Shown one piece after another: positions 1 to 9,725 of a stretch of 33,654 bases of DNA. The notes under the pieces are model-generated. The model was not told the DNA's origin. It saw only the letters and a list, made by a program, of their open reading frames with translations, and ran no database searches. Positions within the stretch are counted from its first letter, which is position 1, and every line of letters starts with the position of its first letter. A program made the position numbers and the translations under genes. Origin of the DNA: Polynucleobacter sp. AP-Melu-500A-A1 (GTDB lineage: Bacteria; Pseudomonadota; Gammaproteobacteria; Burkholderiales; Burkholderiaceae); contig NZ_JACVOZ010000006.1 in assembly GCF_018882125.1 (NCBI RefSeq), forward strand, positions 1 through 33,654. Reading direction: 5' to 3'.

Positions 1-3000
1 CCGTACTTGCTGTGACGGTATCACCCACTACAGCGTTACTAAAGCTAGCAGCACCAACGGTGACTGCTGAGCCATATGTATTAGAACCAGCAGCAATCGC
101 TGCTGTTAAGGCTTTCTGATTAACCGTAAGCGAACCAGTTGTATAACCAATAGCATAGCCAAGTTGCCCCACGGCTCCTGAAGGAGTGAGGGTGTGAGAG
201 CCTGCAGTGAGATTTCCAGATGAAGAACTAGTACCACCCACTGCAACTATTGCTACAGTGCTCAATGCTTGTGAACTTGTATCCCCGTTAACTAATCCTG
301 AAACGGTAGTTGTATATGAGGGTGCAGCTGTCCCATAGGTAATACTTGAAGGATTGTTAGCTGTAATCGTTAAGGTTGGTTGCTCGCGATAAATCGCATA
401 TTTACCTGAACTGCCCAATGCTAATGTGTAATTTGATGTAGTTTCATCACTGTTGTAACGGAAGTTATTGCTTGCAGAAACAATTAATGCGGTAACACCA
501 GTGCTACCAGATACCGATCCACTATAAAGAATGGCGCGTCCACTAGTGCCTGTTGTTAGGGTTGGAGTTGGCGATCCGCTCCAGATAATATTTCCACCAG
601 TTGAAGTGCCAGCAGATGTTGAGGTCCCTGCATTTAAAACAACCGCTGATGATGAAGTATTTGTGGTGGCAATGTTATTAGCCACCGTAAGGTCACCAGA
701 ATTGGTGGTGATCGAAATTGTTCCAGTGCTACTTAAACCGGAATATGTAGAACCGCTAGTAATAGACCCTATTGTTAAAGCGCCACTATTAAGGACGGCT
801 ATAGAGCCGATAGAGGCTCCAGATGCAATAGTGCCAATCGAGTTCGCTGAAGTATTAAAGGTAAACGTGCCTGCACCAATAAAGAGAGCATTGGTGGCGG
901 TAATTGCCCCGCTCTGACTAGCTGTCCCAGTAGTGCTTAGAGAAAGAGTGCCGATACCAGAACCACCAGCGAAAGATTGATTGCCGCTGCCGGATGAAGT
1001 GGTAAGGTTTTTAGAGGCGCCAGTAATAGTACCCATACTAATTGCACTATTAGTGGTTGTGAGGGAAACGCTTGCGCCCAAGGTCACAGGACCAGCATAG
1101 GTTTGAGTACCTGTAGTAGTAACGTTTCCATTTAAAGTAGTTGTAGCCGATGCACTAGAGATATTCAAGCTAGATAAACCACTTACTGTGCCAAGGCTTA
1201 CAGCACCAGTACCACTAGCAATGGTTAAAGAATAGGTATCCGATGAAGTGCCTGCGGAAGTAACTGCAACTAAACCTGATCCACCATTACCACCAGTTCC
1301 TGCGCTCTGCGCAACCGCAGGTGTCGAATTAGGATTGGCATTACTTCCGCCGCCGCCGCCACCACCGCCGGTATTAGCTGTGCCAGCTACACCGTTTGCG
1401 CCACCACCAGCACCACCACCATAGCTAGCTGTTCCGCCGGTGGCAGTTGCTGCAGCAGTAGCATAGTTTTGCGTCATTGCTCCACCACCACCACCACCAC
1501 CATAATTCGTAAGAGATCCAGTCAGTGTGCTCGCGATACCCATACCGCCACTACCACCGGATTGTGGTCCACCATTATTTGCGGGACCTCCAGCGCCACC
1601 GCCACCACCGGCTGTCCAGTTTGCTGGACTTAAATTGCCATCAAAACCATTGCCACCATTTCCGGAAATAAGCGCTCCTACAGTATTACCCTGGGTTTGA
1701 CCAGGCGCGCCATATCCAGCACCTGCATTGTGGAATCCACCACCGCCACTAGCAATAGTGCTTGCGGGAGGAGTAACTGTTGTACCTGACAAGGTTCCAC
1801 CATCAGGCTGAATCGGAGTAGTAACTCCTGATTGCGCACCCTGACCGCCACCATACGCGGTAACGCTTCCGAAGGTAGATGATCCACCATTACCAGCGGC
1901 ATTTGAAGCAACTGCTGCAACGCTATAGAGAGTTGCAGTACCACCTGCACCGACAGTAATACCAGTAATTGGAGTTCCGCTAGTTGCAGAAACAGTTGAG
2001 GTAACGACACCGCCACCACCGCCACCACCACCAGTTCTATCGTAAGCCGTACCGCCCGCACCACCACCACCCACAGCCAAGACCGAAACTGTCTGCGTGA
2101 TCGTTGGAGTCCAGCTATAAGTAGTTCCGTTCCAAATGACGTTTCTTGCATCTATAGACGCTGTAGCTGTATACGCGGAACCGTCATAGGTATAGGCGCC
2201 CGCACCTGTGAACTGCAATACATTGATGCTTGAGGTTGAAACGCTACCTGTGATGCTAACGGTTCCATTTGCACCACCACTCGTTGTTGTCAGTGTAAAG
2301 TCATTACTTTTTGCTACAGAGCCAGGATAGGACTGTAAAACAACATTACTAGAATAAATCTGGTTACCTGAAGTTGTAACATCACCGTTCAGATAGGCCG
2401 TACCACTAAATGTAACCGCAGCATTACTTGCAGAAAGCAAGCTGGTTGCAATAGCTGATGAATTTGGAATGCCAATAGTAGCATTACCAGTATAGGTTTG
2501 TGCACCATTAGTGGCAATTGAGCCGACTAGAGTACTAAGTCCACTGACAGATAAGCTACTTACTCCACCGGTATTGGTAATCGATGGGCTATTAACTCCA
2601 ATACTCGTCATAGTTAAAGTGCCAAGTGCTACGCTGGTTACAGAGGCACCTATATCAAAAATAGCTGAGCCATTTAAGTTTAGGTTAGCGCCTGTACCCA
2701 ATGTCGTTGTTGCTGATGAGGCTAAACGTAAAGTCCCTGAATTAACGGTCACGTTCGTAATGGTATTCGATGTTGAGGAGAGAGCTAATACCCCTTTGTT
2801 ATCGCTACCAAGAAATAATGAAGCTCCTGATCCTGTAATTGCGCCGGCTATGGTGGCAGCATAGGTAGCATTTCCGTTATCGATCTCGCCACCACCCGTT
2901 CCAATCGAAATACTACGAGTGGCCCCAATAGTGACCGCAGCGCTCTGTCCTGTAATGAGGAGCTCGCCTTGGTTACTCAGAGTGATGTTAGTGCTTGCTG

Positions 3001-6000
3001 AGGCAGGTGCTGTTCCTAAATTACCGTCACTACTAATATAGAGAGCACCATTACTAATCGTCGTTCCACCTGAATAAGTATTCGCTCCAGCTAAAGTCCA
3101 TGTTCCGCTTCCCGCCATTACAAGCTTAGTAACGTAATTGGTAGCGCTAGGCTTGTTGTCAGCCAAGATAGGAGTAAATACATTACCGGCGGTACTGCCA
3201 GTCAAGGTCAGAGTTCGATCAGACGTACCGTAGGCTAAAGTAGCCGTACCCCAAGTTAAAGCACCTACACCAGAGCCGTCAATCGTTCCATTGCCAGTCA
3301 AGGTAAATGGTCGAGTTACTGAAGCGGTTGCACCGATATATTGCAAAGTGCCGCCATTGAAAACTAGATTTGCTACTGCCGTTGCTTTACCTAAGCTACT
3401 AGCTGTGGTGCCGTCGCTGGATATTGTGTTAACAGCTAAAGTGCCCTTCGTAATGGTGGTAATACCGGTATAAGTGTTTAAGCCCGACAGAATTTGCGTA
3501 CCGGTGGCATTCATGGAAAAACCACCGGTTCCAGCAATGACTCCCGCAAACGTTGCGTTAATTGCAGTTCCGGCAATTGTCAACGTATTACTTCCTAGAG
3601 CGACGTTTGTGCCAGTGATATTCCACTGATTTGCCAAAGAGCCAATTTGAGTACTATAAGTACTGGTGCTGATATCTAAGCTATCGTTGGTGCCATTCAA
3701 ACTAACAGCAGAATTGAGGCCAAACGCGCCGCTTGTTCCAGCAACAGAAGCAACACCCGCTTTCAGAGTTGCGTAGTTACCATTCACGTTTGTTGCACCG
3801 CTATAAGTATTGGCTCCGGATAGTGTTAGGGAAACGCTAGCCCCACTGGTACCACTGCTACTGTGAGCTACTGATCCGAGACCACTAATGACGTTGGCAA
3901 CAGAAATATTATCGCTATGGTTAAAACTGAGAACGGCGTTATTGGTTACAGCACCTGAACCTAAGGAGCCTGTAGTACCGCCGTTACCAATCTGCAGCCC
4001 ACCGCCACTGATAGTTGTAACTCCACTGTAACTAGCATTGGCATTAGTGAACGTAACCACACCAGTTTGGCCTGACCCGCCGTTAATTGTTAAACCAGAA
4101 CTACCACTAATAGCGCCGCTAATTAATAACGAAGCAGCGCCTGCAGTAGCACCCAAACCACTGGCAGCAGTGAGAGTGACTGCTCCACTAACAGTTGAAC
4201 TGCTCGTACTAGTAATTAAGGAGCCGCCGCCTAAGCTAAAGGCATTTGCAACAGAGTAGCCAGCCAGATCAACTGTACCTGCATTAGCTGTGACCGTACT
4301 AGTGCCAAATGGGCCATTAGTGATAGAGCCTGAAGTTCCAACTGCTGCTTGGAGAACCCCTGTGGCATTTGAATTCACTGTTGTGCCACCACTATAAGTA
4401 TTCGCACCAGAGAGTACAACTGTACCGATATTGTCCGCACCAACCGTTAACGCGGTGGTTCCAGAAATAATGCCGGCAATGGTAGCGCTATAGGTAGCGT
4501 TGCCATTGGCGATTTCACCGCCACCGGTACTTAAAGAAATATTTCGCTTGGCATTGATGATAACTGCCGTAGTTTGACCAGATATGAGCAGTTCACCGCC
4601 ACTGAGGGTTATGTTCGTAGCGGCGCTACCGGGAACCGTGCCTAAGTTACCATCGCTACTAATTTGTAAATTACCCGCACTAATTGTGGTCCCACTATAA
4701 GAATTGCTCCCCGCTAAGATCAGCGTTCCAGCACCTAATTTAGTTAAAGCAAAAGCACCGCCAATAGAGCCACTTAAAGTCAACGTGCCCGCGCCGCCAA
4801 TGCTGGTTGCCGCTGCGAATGTAAGCGATCCAGAGTAAGCCGAAGTGCCGGTTCCTGTAATAGCGCCAAAACCAGTTGATCCCGCCCCACGAATTGAAGG
4901 CGTTGTAGTTAACGTGTTTAAAGTGACGCCATTAATGTCTAAAGTACCACCATTAACAGTAAGAGCACTACCGGTATTAATAGCAGCAGCGTTGGTGACG
5001 CTCAGCGTTCCACTTGAGACGGTGGTGGTTCCGTTATAGGTATTAGTACCGCCTAAAATTACCGTACCAGTTTGACTGCCACCATTAATAATGAGGTTGT
5101 AAGCATTAGATCCATCAGCAATCGTGTTACTCAACGTGAGTGAACCTGAAGCGCTATTAATAGAAGTATTTCCTGCCAAGGTAATGGCACCAGAAGCAGT
5201 ATTGTTAGCGCTCGTATTGGCTAATGCGCCAGCTGAGCTCACTCCAGTGCCAACTAAGCTTAAGGCATTGCTCATACTAATACCACCAGAAAGAGCTAAA
5301 GTTCCACCGCTACTTACAGTAACTGCTGAGCTACCCAAAGCAGTTGAGTTAGCGACTGTTAGGATAGCGCCACTACTAATAGAGGTAGTTCCTGTAAAGC
5401 TATTAGCCGTAGGTAACGTCATTGTGGATGCAACTGTAAGAGCAACTGCAGTCCCGCTTGAAGCAATAAGAGAAACAGTCCCTGCTGAAACACTTGAATT
5501 CAGGGTAATTGTGTTTGCTGTTAAATTCAATGTCGAGCTTGATCCACCTGAAATCGCAGAACTCGGGTTCACAATAATCTGGCCGCTACTGCTATTAGTC
5601 GTTAGATTTAGGGTAGCACCTGTTGTCCAAGTAATTGGCGTTTGTACAGTAATAGTGTCAGTACCAGCTCCAGAGCTCGTGGTAGTAACAGTAATAATTG
5701 ATGTTCCAGCGTTTAGAGCATTAGTAAGCGTTGTTACATATAAATTAGATCTAGCTCCAGAAGAAGAATAGGTTGTGCCAGATACACTAAGTTGAGAACC
5801 CGAAGGTGTGCTTAAAGTTGTTATATTTATTGCTTGAGGGTCTAACAACCACTGACCTCCACTACCCGCTTTTATTGCTGCAAGCGTATTTAGGGTATGT
5901 CCTGATGTCTCAATAAATCCACCAGATCCAATTCCTGCATTAAATGTTTGGCTGGCATTAATAGAGCTTGCTTCATCAATGCTCGTATAAATAGAAAACG

Positions 6001-9000
6001 GCAATGAAGCGTTGGTCGCATCATTGCCGATTCGGATTGTGCCCCCTTGGTTGTAACCTGTTGCAGTGATGCTGCTTGAGGTGATCAAGGTGTCATTGGT
6101 TCCGGAGATGCCAATGGTGCCTCCACGGCCATTACTACCGTTTGTCTGAACTGTGGCGCTAGTGATGTTGACATCACCAGATTGGGTCACCATGGTGAGT
6201 GATCCACCATCGGTTAGACCGTTTGCGCTAATTGTGGCGCTATTGACTTGGACATCATTGGCAGCGGTGAAGGACAACTCCCCTCCTCTGCCGTTGCTGC
6301 CATTTGCCTGAACTGCGTTATTTACTAGGGCAATACTGCCGTTATTGGCAGCCAAATTGATTACGCCACCATCGGTTCCGTTAGCGGCAACTGTGCCAAC
6401 TAAGGTCAGATTTTGGGAAGCCGAGGCATTAATAGAGCCACCACTTCCACTAGTTCCTGATGCTGAAATCGTGCCACCGAGGTTGGCATTACCAGCTGAA
6501 GCCCCGACAAAAATCGATCCGCCGGTAGTGCCGTTGGCTAGCAAACTGGCTGTTGAGAACACCTCATTTGCTGCCACTTTGACAGTTCCAGCTATTCCGG
6601 TAACAGCGCTGGCGCTAACCAATCCAGCCAAATTAGCATTGCCGTTTACTACTTTCAGGTTCACCTGACCGGCATTAGCTTGGGTATTTTGGGTGCTGTT
6701 TTGGGCACTATTTGTGCTGGTATTTGAGCTAGTACTGGTCGCTGCATCAGCACTAATGGTGGCAGTTGAAGTGGTGGTCAAGCTGCTATTGGCAGTCACA
6801 TTGACTGTTCCGCCAGAGGCCAAATTGCTACTAGAAGCGCTAGCCAAAGTACTGGAATTTGCGCTGGAAACTTGTGGTCCAACAGTCACAACCATGACCG
6901 GGGATGCTGAAATTGAGCCTGAATTTACCCCTGTATTTGCTGTTCCAGACATGGCTGGGGCACTGCTCATCACCTCAATAATGGTGGTTTGGCCAGCAGC
7001 AGAATTGGTGCTTGCAGTATTAATTGCGGCACTTAATGCCCGATTACTGAAGTTACTAATCGTCACAATATTGGTATTAGGAGCAGTTGCACTGACGCTA
7101 GTGGTGACAGTTGGAGCCACTCTTTGGGCAGCTTGATTGTTGTTCGAGGCTACAGTTGCACTAGCTGTACCACCTGCTGAGCTGGCATTGTTGCCAGTAG
7201 ATCCTGTTGTAGAACCTGTTGTAGAACCAGCAGTTGCACCAGTTTGGGTCTTGTCTTTTTTGCTGTTTGTGCTGCTAGCGGCAGTGGTTCCTGCTGTTGT
7301 TCCGGTACCAGTTCCTGTTCCAGAACCTGATCCCGATCCAGTTCCGGTGCCAGAAGTTGTGCCTGAACCTGTGTTCAAACTGGTGCTAGTTGAGGAGGAA
7401 CTTGAGGAAGAAGTGCTTCCGTTTGCTGAAACGCTACCCGCAACAGTGATGGCATTGGCCAGTAAATTGACTGATCCACTGCTACCACCTGTACTAGAAA
7501 CTGCACCATTTACGGTAATGGCTTGGGCAGTTGCAGTGATCTGATTAGCACTTGTTGTACTGCCAGTTGACAGTGTTACGGAGGTAGCGTTGATCACAAT
7601 ACTACCGTTTTGCGTTGCACCAATCGAGCCATTATTGGTTAATGAGCCACTGGCGTTCAGAGTCAAAACTGTTCCCGCAGTGCTGTTTGAGCTTGGTGCA
7701 ATGACCGCTCCAGATGCCACAGTCAAGTCACCTTGCACCGCAATGGTGACGTTTGCTGTTGATAAAGCATTGGAAACTGCAGCTGCAGTACTAGCGCTGA
7801 CTGTCATCGTTTCTGGGTCTAAGAACCAGTTACCGACTTTGCCCATTGCTGCTGTCACATTAATAACTGCACTTTGGGCAATATCCAAGATACCAACAGA
7901 ACTGGTTTCAATAAATCCACCGTTACCACCTAAAGCCCCACCCATTGCTTTGAGTGTTCCGGCAACAGTTGTTTTCACGTTTGACCAAATATTGATCAGA
8001 CCACCGTTACCCTTAGTGATGGATGACGCATCTACTTCTGCACCATTTTGGACATTCACTGTCTGAGCGATGTTTTTAGCGGTTGCCCCAGTTTTGCTTC
8101 CGTCAGCAGCATAACTGTATGTAACACCAGTAGTACCAACGTTCACAGTTCCACCGTTTGCAGCACCCTTAGCTGAAGTTGAAGAACCTTCAGCCAGAAC
8201 AATGGCGTTACCTTGCAAAGTCACTTGTCCGCCATTTGCAGACAAGTTAGCAGTTTGGGAATTTGCTGCAGTTGCAGCATTTGTTGTTGCTGCTACAGGA
8301 GCAACTCCACCGTTAGCAGCAATTTTTCCAGTTTGATTAATGTTCGATGCCACGAGTTCAATCACACCACCGTTGCTGACCATCGAAGAAGCAGAGATGC
8401 GACCAGAATTATTGATGGTCGAAGCCATCAACTGATTTGCTGCAGCTGCAGCAAATACGATGTATCCGCCATCGGTCTTGACAGCCTTCTTGTTCTCGAT
8501 CAAGCCATTGACTACGCCAGCATCAACAGAGACTGAGAGAAGTTGGTCACCTCTAAAAGATAAAGTGATCTGCTGACCCGCAGCCAAAGCGACAGTATTA
8601 TTAGCGCCGCCCATCTTGGCTACTAGGACACCTTGGTTTTGAACTTCGGGGGCTAACAGTGCGATATAGCCATTTAGGCCAGTTGCAGTGATCTTGCCCT
8701 CATTGACGATCTTGCCAGTACCGTTACCGGTATAGGTGGACTTGCCATCCATGAAGTCTTTGTCATTAATGTTCAGCGTAGAAGCTACTACGCCAGCAGC
8801 GTTAACTTCTGAGCCACGGCCAAAAGTAACACCATTAGGATTAACCAGAACAACCTGGCCATTGGCACGAACTGCCCCATCAATTGCAGAAGCAGTATTA
8901 CCAGTAACCCGGTTCAAAGTGACCGCACTGGAATTGGGCTGAACAAAATTAACAGTAGCGCCCTTACCAACATTAAAAGAATCCCAGTTCACTACTGCAC

Positions 9001-9697
9001 GTTGTGAAGTTTGGTTGATATTCATCACCAAACCACTTTGGGTGATATTGGCTTTTCCGGCGACTACTGCACCACCAGTTGGAAGTGGTGAAGGATTTGT
9101 TTGCGCATTTGCAAATTGTGTTTGAGCGAATGCAAATACAACAATGGGGATTGCAATTTTAGGAAGGGATACGAATGTATTAATTACTGAAAGTTTTTGA
9201 ATTAATTTTTTGTAACTGAAAACACCCAAAGCTTTAGAAGCAAATTTAAATAAATTTTTCTCACTATTTAGATGATCATTTTTAGTCGCAAATTTTGTGT
9301 TGAGTTCTACTAAATTTATTAAAGAATTTTTAGAGAAGATAGAGGTAATTTTTTGACTATTTTTTTGCGCAAAATATAAGACAAAATTTAGTGTCAAAAA
9401 GTGATCAATTTTTAAGGTGAAAATATTCCAAAATTTGGTAGTCGTTTTTTGGAAAAAATGATGTGTAATTTTTGCAATCGTTTTTGCGACTTGGATTGCA
9501 ATTTTTATATTGGATGAAATTGCATCAAAAAATTGAGTGATGAAATTTTTGAATTGCAATGTGTAATTTTTTGCAACTACAAATCGCTGTGTGAAATCTG
9601 AACAAGAATCGATGAATTTTTGGGCAAAGAAAATTCCTCTCTCAAGCACGCTTGAAAAAATGATCGCCAACACGAGGAGGAAAATGTTTCTAATCAA
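1..9697 (-). CDS. Giant filamentous-haemagglutinin-like adhesin (TpsA1), C-terminus beyond left edge
   Basis: One uninterrupted minus-strand frame runs from the left edge to a TAA at 9703-9701; I checked the phase at about ten places along it. It encodes a surface or secreted adhesin exported by two-partner secretion. In order from the N-terminus: a long leader; a hydrophobic signal segment ending FAFAQTQFANA (cleavage near 9104); a TPS domain with haemagglutination motifs (NINQTSQRAVVNW, VNPNGVTFGRGSEV, about 8330-9075); haemagglutinin-like modules with WFLDPETMTV and WLLDPQAINI; a Ser/Thr/Gly linker (about 7100-7440); autotransporter-type beta-strand repeats (SGANTYSGGTTV type, about 2500-5500); a Gly-rich insert; and an MBG-type repeat (ITYGTAAP, about 1-400). 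No ATG lies in frame before the TPS domain, so the start is uncertain: TTG 9697, GTG 9673, GTG 9649 or TTG 9229. Starting at TTG 9229 would give a 42-residue signal peptide. tpsB1 is divergent. Family assignment is firm; ligand unknown. Confidence 0.93.
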   Translation of the reverse strand, partial: MIRNIFLLVLAIIFSSVLERGIFFAQKFIDSCSDFTQRFVVAKNYTLQFKNFITQFFDAISSNIKIAIQVAKTIAKITHHFFQKTTTKFWNIFTLKIDHFLTLNFVLYFAQKNSQKITSIFSKNSLINLVELNTKFATKNDHLNSEKNLFKFASKALGVFSYKKLIQKLSVINTFVSLPKIAIPIVVFAFAQTQFANAQTNPSPLPTGGAVVAGKANITQSGLVMNINQTSQRAVVNWDSFNVGKGATVNFVQPNSSAVTLNRVTGNTASAIDGAVRANGQVVLVNPNGVTFGRGSEVNAAGVVASTLNINDKDFMDGKSTYTGNGTGKIVNEGKITATGLNGYIALLAPEVQNQGVLVAKMGGANNTVALAAGQQITLSFRGDQLLSVSVDAGVVNGLIENKKAVKTDGGYIVFAAAAANQLMASTINNSGRISASSMVSNGGVIELVASNINQTGKIAANGGVAPVAATTNAATAANSQTANLSANGGQVTLQGNAIVLAEGSSTSAKGAANGGTVNVGTTGVTYSYAADGSKTGATAKNIAQTVNVQNGAEVDASSITKGNGGLINIWSNVKTTVAGTLKAMGGALGGNGGFIETSSVGILDIAQSAVINVTAAMGKVGNWFLDPETMTVSASTAAAVSNALSTANVTIAVQGDLTVASGAVIAPSSNSTAGTVLTLNASGSLTNNGSIGATQNGSIVINATSVTLSTGSTTSANQITATAQAITVNGAVSSTGGSSGSVNLLANAITVAGSVSANGSTSSSSSSSTSTSLNTGSGTTSGTGTGSGSGSGTGTGTGTTAGTTAASSTNSKKDKTQTGATAGSTTGSTTGSTGNNASSAGGTASATVASNNNQAAQRVAPTVTTSVSATAPNTNIVTISNFSNRALSAAINTASTNSAAGQTTIIEVMSSAPAMSGTANTGVNSGSISASPVMVVTVGPQVSSANSSTLASASSSNLASGGTVNVTANSSLTTTSTATISADAATSTSSNTSTNSAQNSTQNTQANAGQVNLKVVNGNANLAGLVSASAVTGIAGTVKVAANEVFSTASLLANGTTGGSIFVGASAGNANLGGTISASGTSGSGGSINASASQNLTLVGTVAANGTDGGVINLAANNGSIALVNNAVQANGSNGRGGELSFTAANDVQVNSATISANGLTDGGSLTMVTQSGDVNITSATVQTNGSNGRGGTIGISGTNDTLITSSSITATGYNQGGTIRIGNDATNASLPFSIYTSIDEASSINASQTFNAGIGSGGFIETSGHTLNTLAAIKAGSGGQWLLDPQAINITTLSTPSGSQLSVSGTTYSSSGARSNLYVTTLTNALNAGTSIITVTTTSSGAGTDTITVQTPITWTTGATLNLTTNSSSGQIIVNPSSAISGGSSSTLNLTANTITLNSSVSAGTVSLIASSGTAVALTVASTMTLPTANSFTGTTSISSGAILTVANSTALGSSAVTVSSGGTLALSGGISMSNALSLVGTGVSSAGALANTSANNTASGAITLAGNTSINSASGSLTLSNTIADGSNAYNLIINGGSQTGTVILGGTNTYNGTTTVSSGTLSVTNAAAINTGSALTVNGGTLDINGVTLNTLTTTPSIRGAGSTGFGAITGTGTSAYSGSLTFAAATSIGGAGTLTLSGSIGGAFALTKLGAGTLILAGSNSYSGTTISAGNLQISSDGNLGTVPGSAATNITLSGGELLISGQTTAVIINAKRNISLSTGGGEIANGNATYSATIAGIISGTTALTVGADNIGTVVLSGANTYSGGTTVNSNATGVLQAAVGTSGSITNGPFGTSTVTANAGTVDLAGYSVANAFSLGGGSLITSTSSSTVSGAVTLTAASGLGATAGAASLLISGAISGSSGLTINGGSGQTGVVTFTNANASYSGVTTISGGGLQIGNGGTTGSLGSGAVTNNAVLSFNHSDNISVANVISGLGSVAHSSSGTSGASVSLTLSGANTYSGATNVNGNYATLKAGVASVAGTSGAFGLNSAVSLNGTNDSLDISTSTYSTQIGSLANQWNITGTNVALGSNTLTIAGTAINATFAGVIAGTGGFSMNATGTQILSGLNTYTGITTITKGTLAVNTISSDGTTASSLGKATAVANLVFNGGTLQYIGATASVTRPFTLTGNGTIDGSGVGALTWGTATLAYGTSDRTLTLTGSTAGNVFTPILADNKPSATNYVTKLVMAGSGTWTLAGANTYSGGTTISNGALYISSDGNLGTAPASASTNITLSNQGELLITGQSAAVTIGATRSISIGTGGGEIDNGNATYAATIAGAITGSGASLFLGSDNKGVLALSSTSNTITNVTVNSGTLRLASSATTTLGTGANLNLNGSAIFDIGASVTSVALGTLTMTSIGVNSPSITNTGGVSSLSVSGLSTLVGSIATNGAQTYTGNATIGIPNSSAIATSLLSASNAAVTFSGTAYLNGDVTTSGNQIYSSNVVLQSYPGSVAKSNDFTLTTTSGGANGTVSITGSVSTSSINVLQFTGAGAYTYDGSAYTATASIDARNVIWNGTTYSWTPTITQTVSVLAVGGGGAGGTAYDRTGGGGGGGGVVTSTVSATSGTPITGITVGAGGTATLYSVAAVASNAAGNGGSSTFGSVTAYGGGQGAQSGVTTPIQPDGGTLSGTTVTPPASTIASGGGGFHNAGAGYGAPGQTQGNTVGALISGNGGNGFDGNLSPANWTAGGGGGAGGPANNGGPQSGGSGGMGIASTLTGSLTNYGGGGGGGAMTQNYATAAATATGGTASYGGGAGGGANGVAGTANTGGGGGGGGSNANPNSTPAVAQSAGTGGNGGSGLVAVTSAGTSSDTYSLTIASGTGAVSLGTVSGLSSLNISSASATTTLNGNVTTTGTQTYAGPVTLGASVSLTTTNSAISMGTITGASKNLTTSSGSGNQSFAGGSGIGTLSLSTTGTASQSGAITATNALFIGAGTFTFNTSANSIGTIASGASIGSIAVLNSGALTIGSITSGSTYSGLSSTGTISITTNSGDLTVANNIATTNTSSSAVVLNAGTSTSAGTSTGGNIIWSGSPTPTLTTGTSGRAILYSGSVSGSTGVTALIVSASNNFRYNSDETTSNYTLALGSSGKYAIYREQPTLTITANNPSSITYGTAAPSYTTTVSGLVNGDTSSQALSTVAIVAVGGTSSSSGNLTAGSHTLTPSGAVGQLGYAIGYTTGSLTVNQKALTAAIAAGSNTYGSAVTVGAASFSNAVVGDTVTAST
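1260..2095 (-). repeat. Glycine-rich domain inserted in the left adhesin
   Basis: About 280 codons encode a Gly/Ala/Ser/Thr-rich region. It opens TYSWTPTITQTVSVLAVGGG and is followed by several runs of GGGG to GGGGGGGG, with ITVGAGG and NGGNGFDG blocks. The opening W-T/V-x-x-SV-x-AVGGGG pattern matches the glycine-rich domain often found in secreted bacterial proteins. GC content is higher than in the flanks because of GGN codons. It sits between the beta-strand repeats and further haemagglutinin-like sequence. Confidence 0.75.
2845..3046 (-). repeat. Beta-strand repeat super-unit, copy B (left adhesin)
   Basis: This is the partner of the unit at 4465-4660: ISSDGNLGTAPASASTNITL, then GELLITGQ and GTGGGEIDNGNATYAA. 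The intervening segment is made of SGANTYSG-type repeats, so the passenger appears to have grown by duplicating multi-repeat blocks. Confidence 0.75.
4465..4660 (-). repeat. Beta-strand repeat super-unit, copy A (left adhesin)
   Basis: The encoded block begins ISSDGNLGTVPGSAATNITL, continues through GELLISGQ and STGGGEIANGNATYSA, and resembles autotransporter-associated beta-strand (PATR-like) units. A diverged second copy lies about 1.6 kb downstream in reading direction, at 2845-3046. The two are clearly homologous in protein but differ in many codons, so the duplication is old. Confidence 0.75.
7137..7440 (-). repeat. Ser/Thr/Gly low-complexity linker in the left adhesin
   Basis: The minus-strand product here is almost only Ser, Thr, Gly and Asn, with runs such as SSSSSSSTSTS and GTGSGSGSGTGTGTGTT and a small charged interruption KKDKTQ. 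The DNA shows short iterated CCNGAT/CCNGTT hexamers. It probably forms a flexible stalk between two haemagglutinin-like blocks; this role is inferred. Confidence 0.75.
8330..9075 (-). other. TPS (haemagglutination activity) domain of the left adhesin
   Basis: This segment directly follows the signal segment and carries the hallmarks of the TpsA secretion domain: NPSPLPTGG, an NINQTSQRAVVNWDSFNVG block, VNPNGVTFG and a following GxIxNxGxI-like strand series. The domain is recognised by the POTRA domains of the TpsB partner and starts beta-helix folding outside the cell. It is the main evidence that the gene encodes a two-partner-secretion substrate rather than a classical autotransporter. Confidence 0.88.
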
Positions 9698-9725
9698 AAA
9701 TTAAATTGTTTCGTAAAAAATGAAC

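Noticed and set aside
1678..2151. 157-codon minus-strand frame of Leu/Val/Gln-rich sequence.
   Set aside because: It is a frame-shifted reading of the poly-Gly insert (GGN read as GTN/TGG), which is coding in the adhesin frame.
531..8942. Many plus-strand open frames of 60-215 codons across 531-8942, rich in Ala, Val, Leu and Pro.
   Set aside because: They are antisense shadows of the Ser/Thr/Gly/Asn-rich adhesin codons on the minus strand; no ribosome sites or domain signatures.
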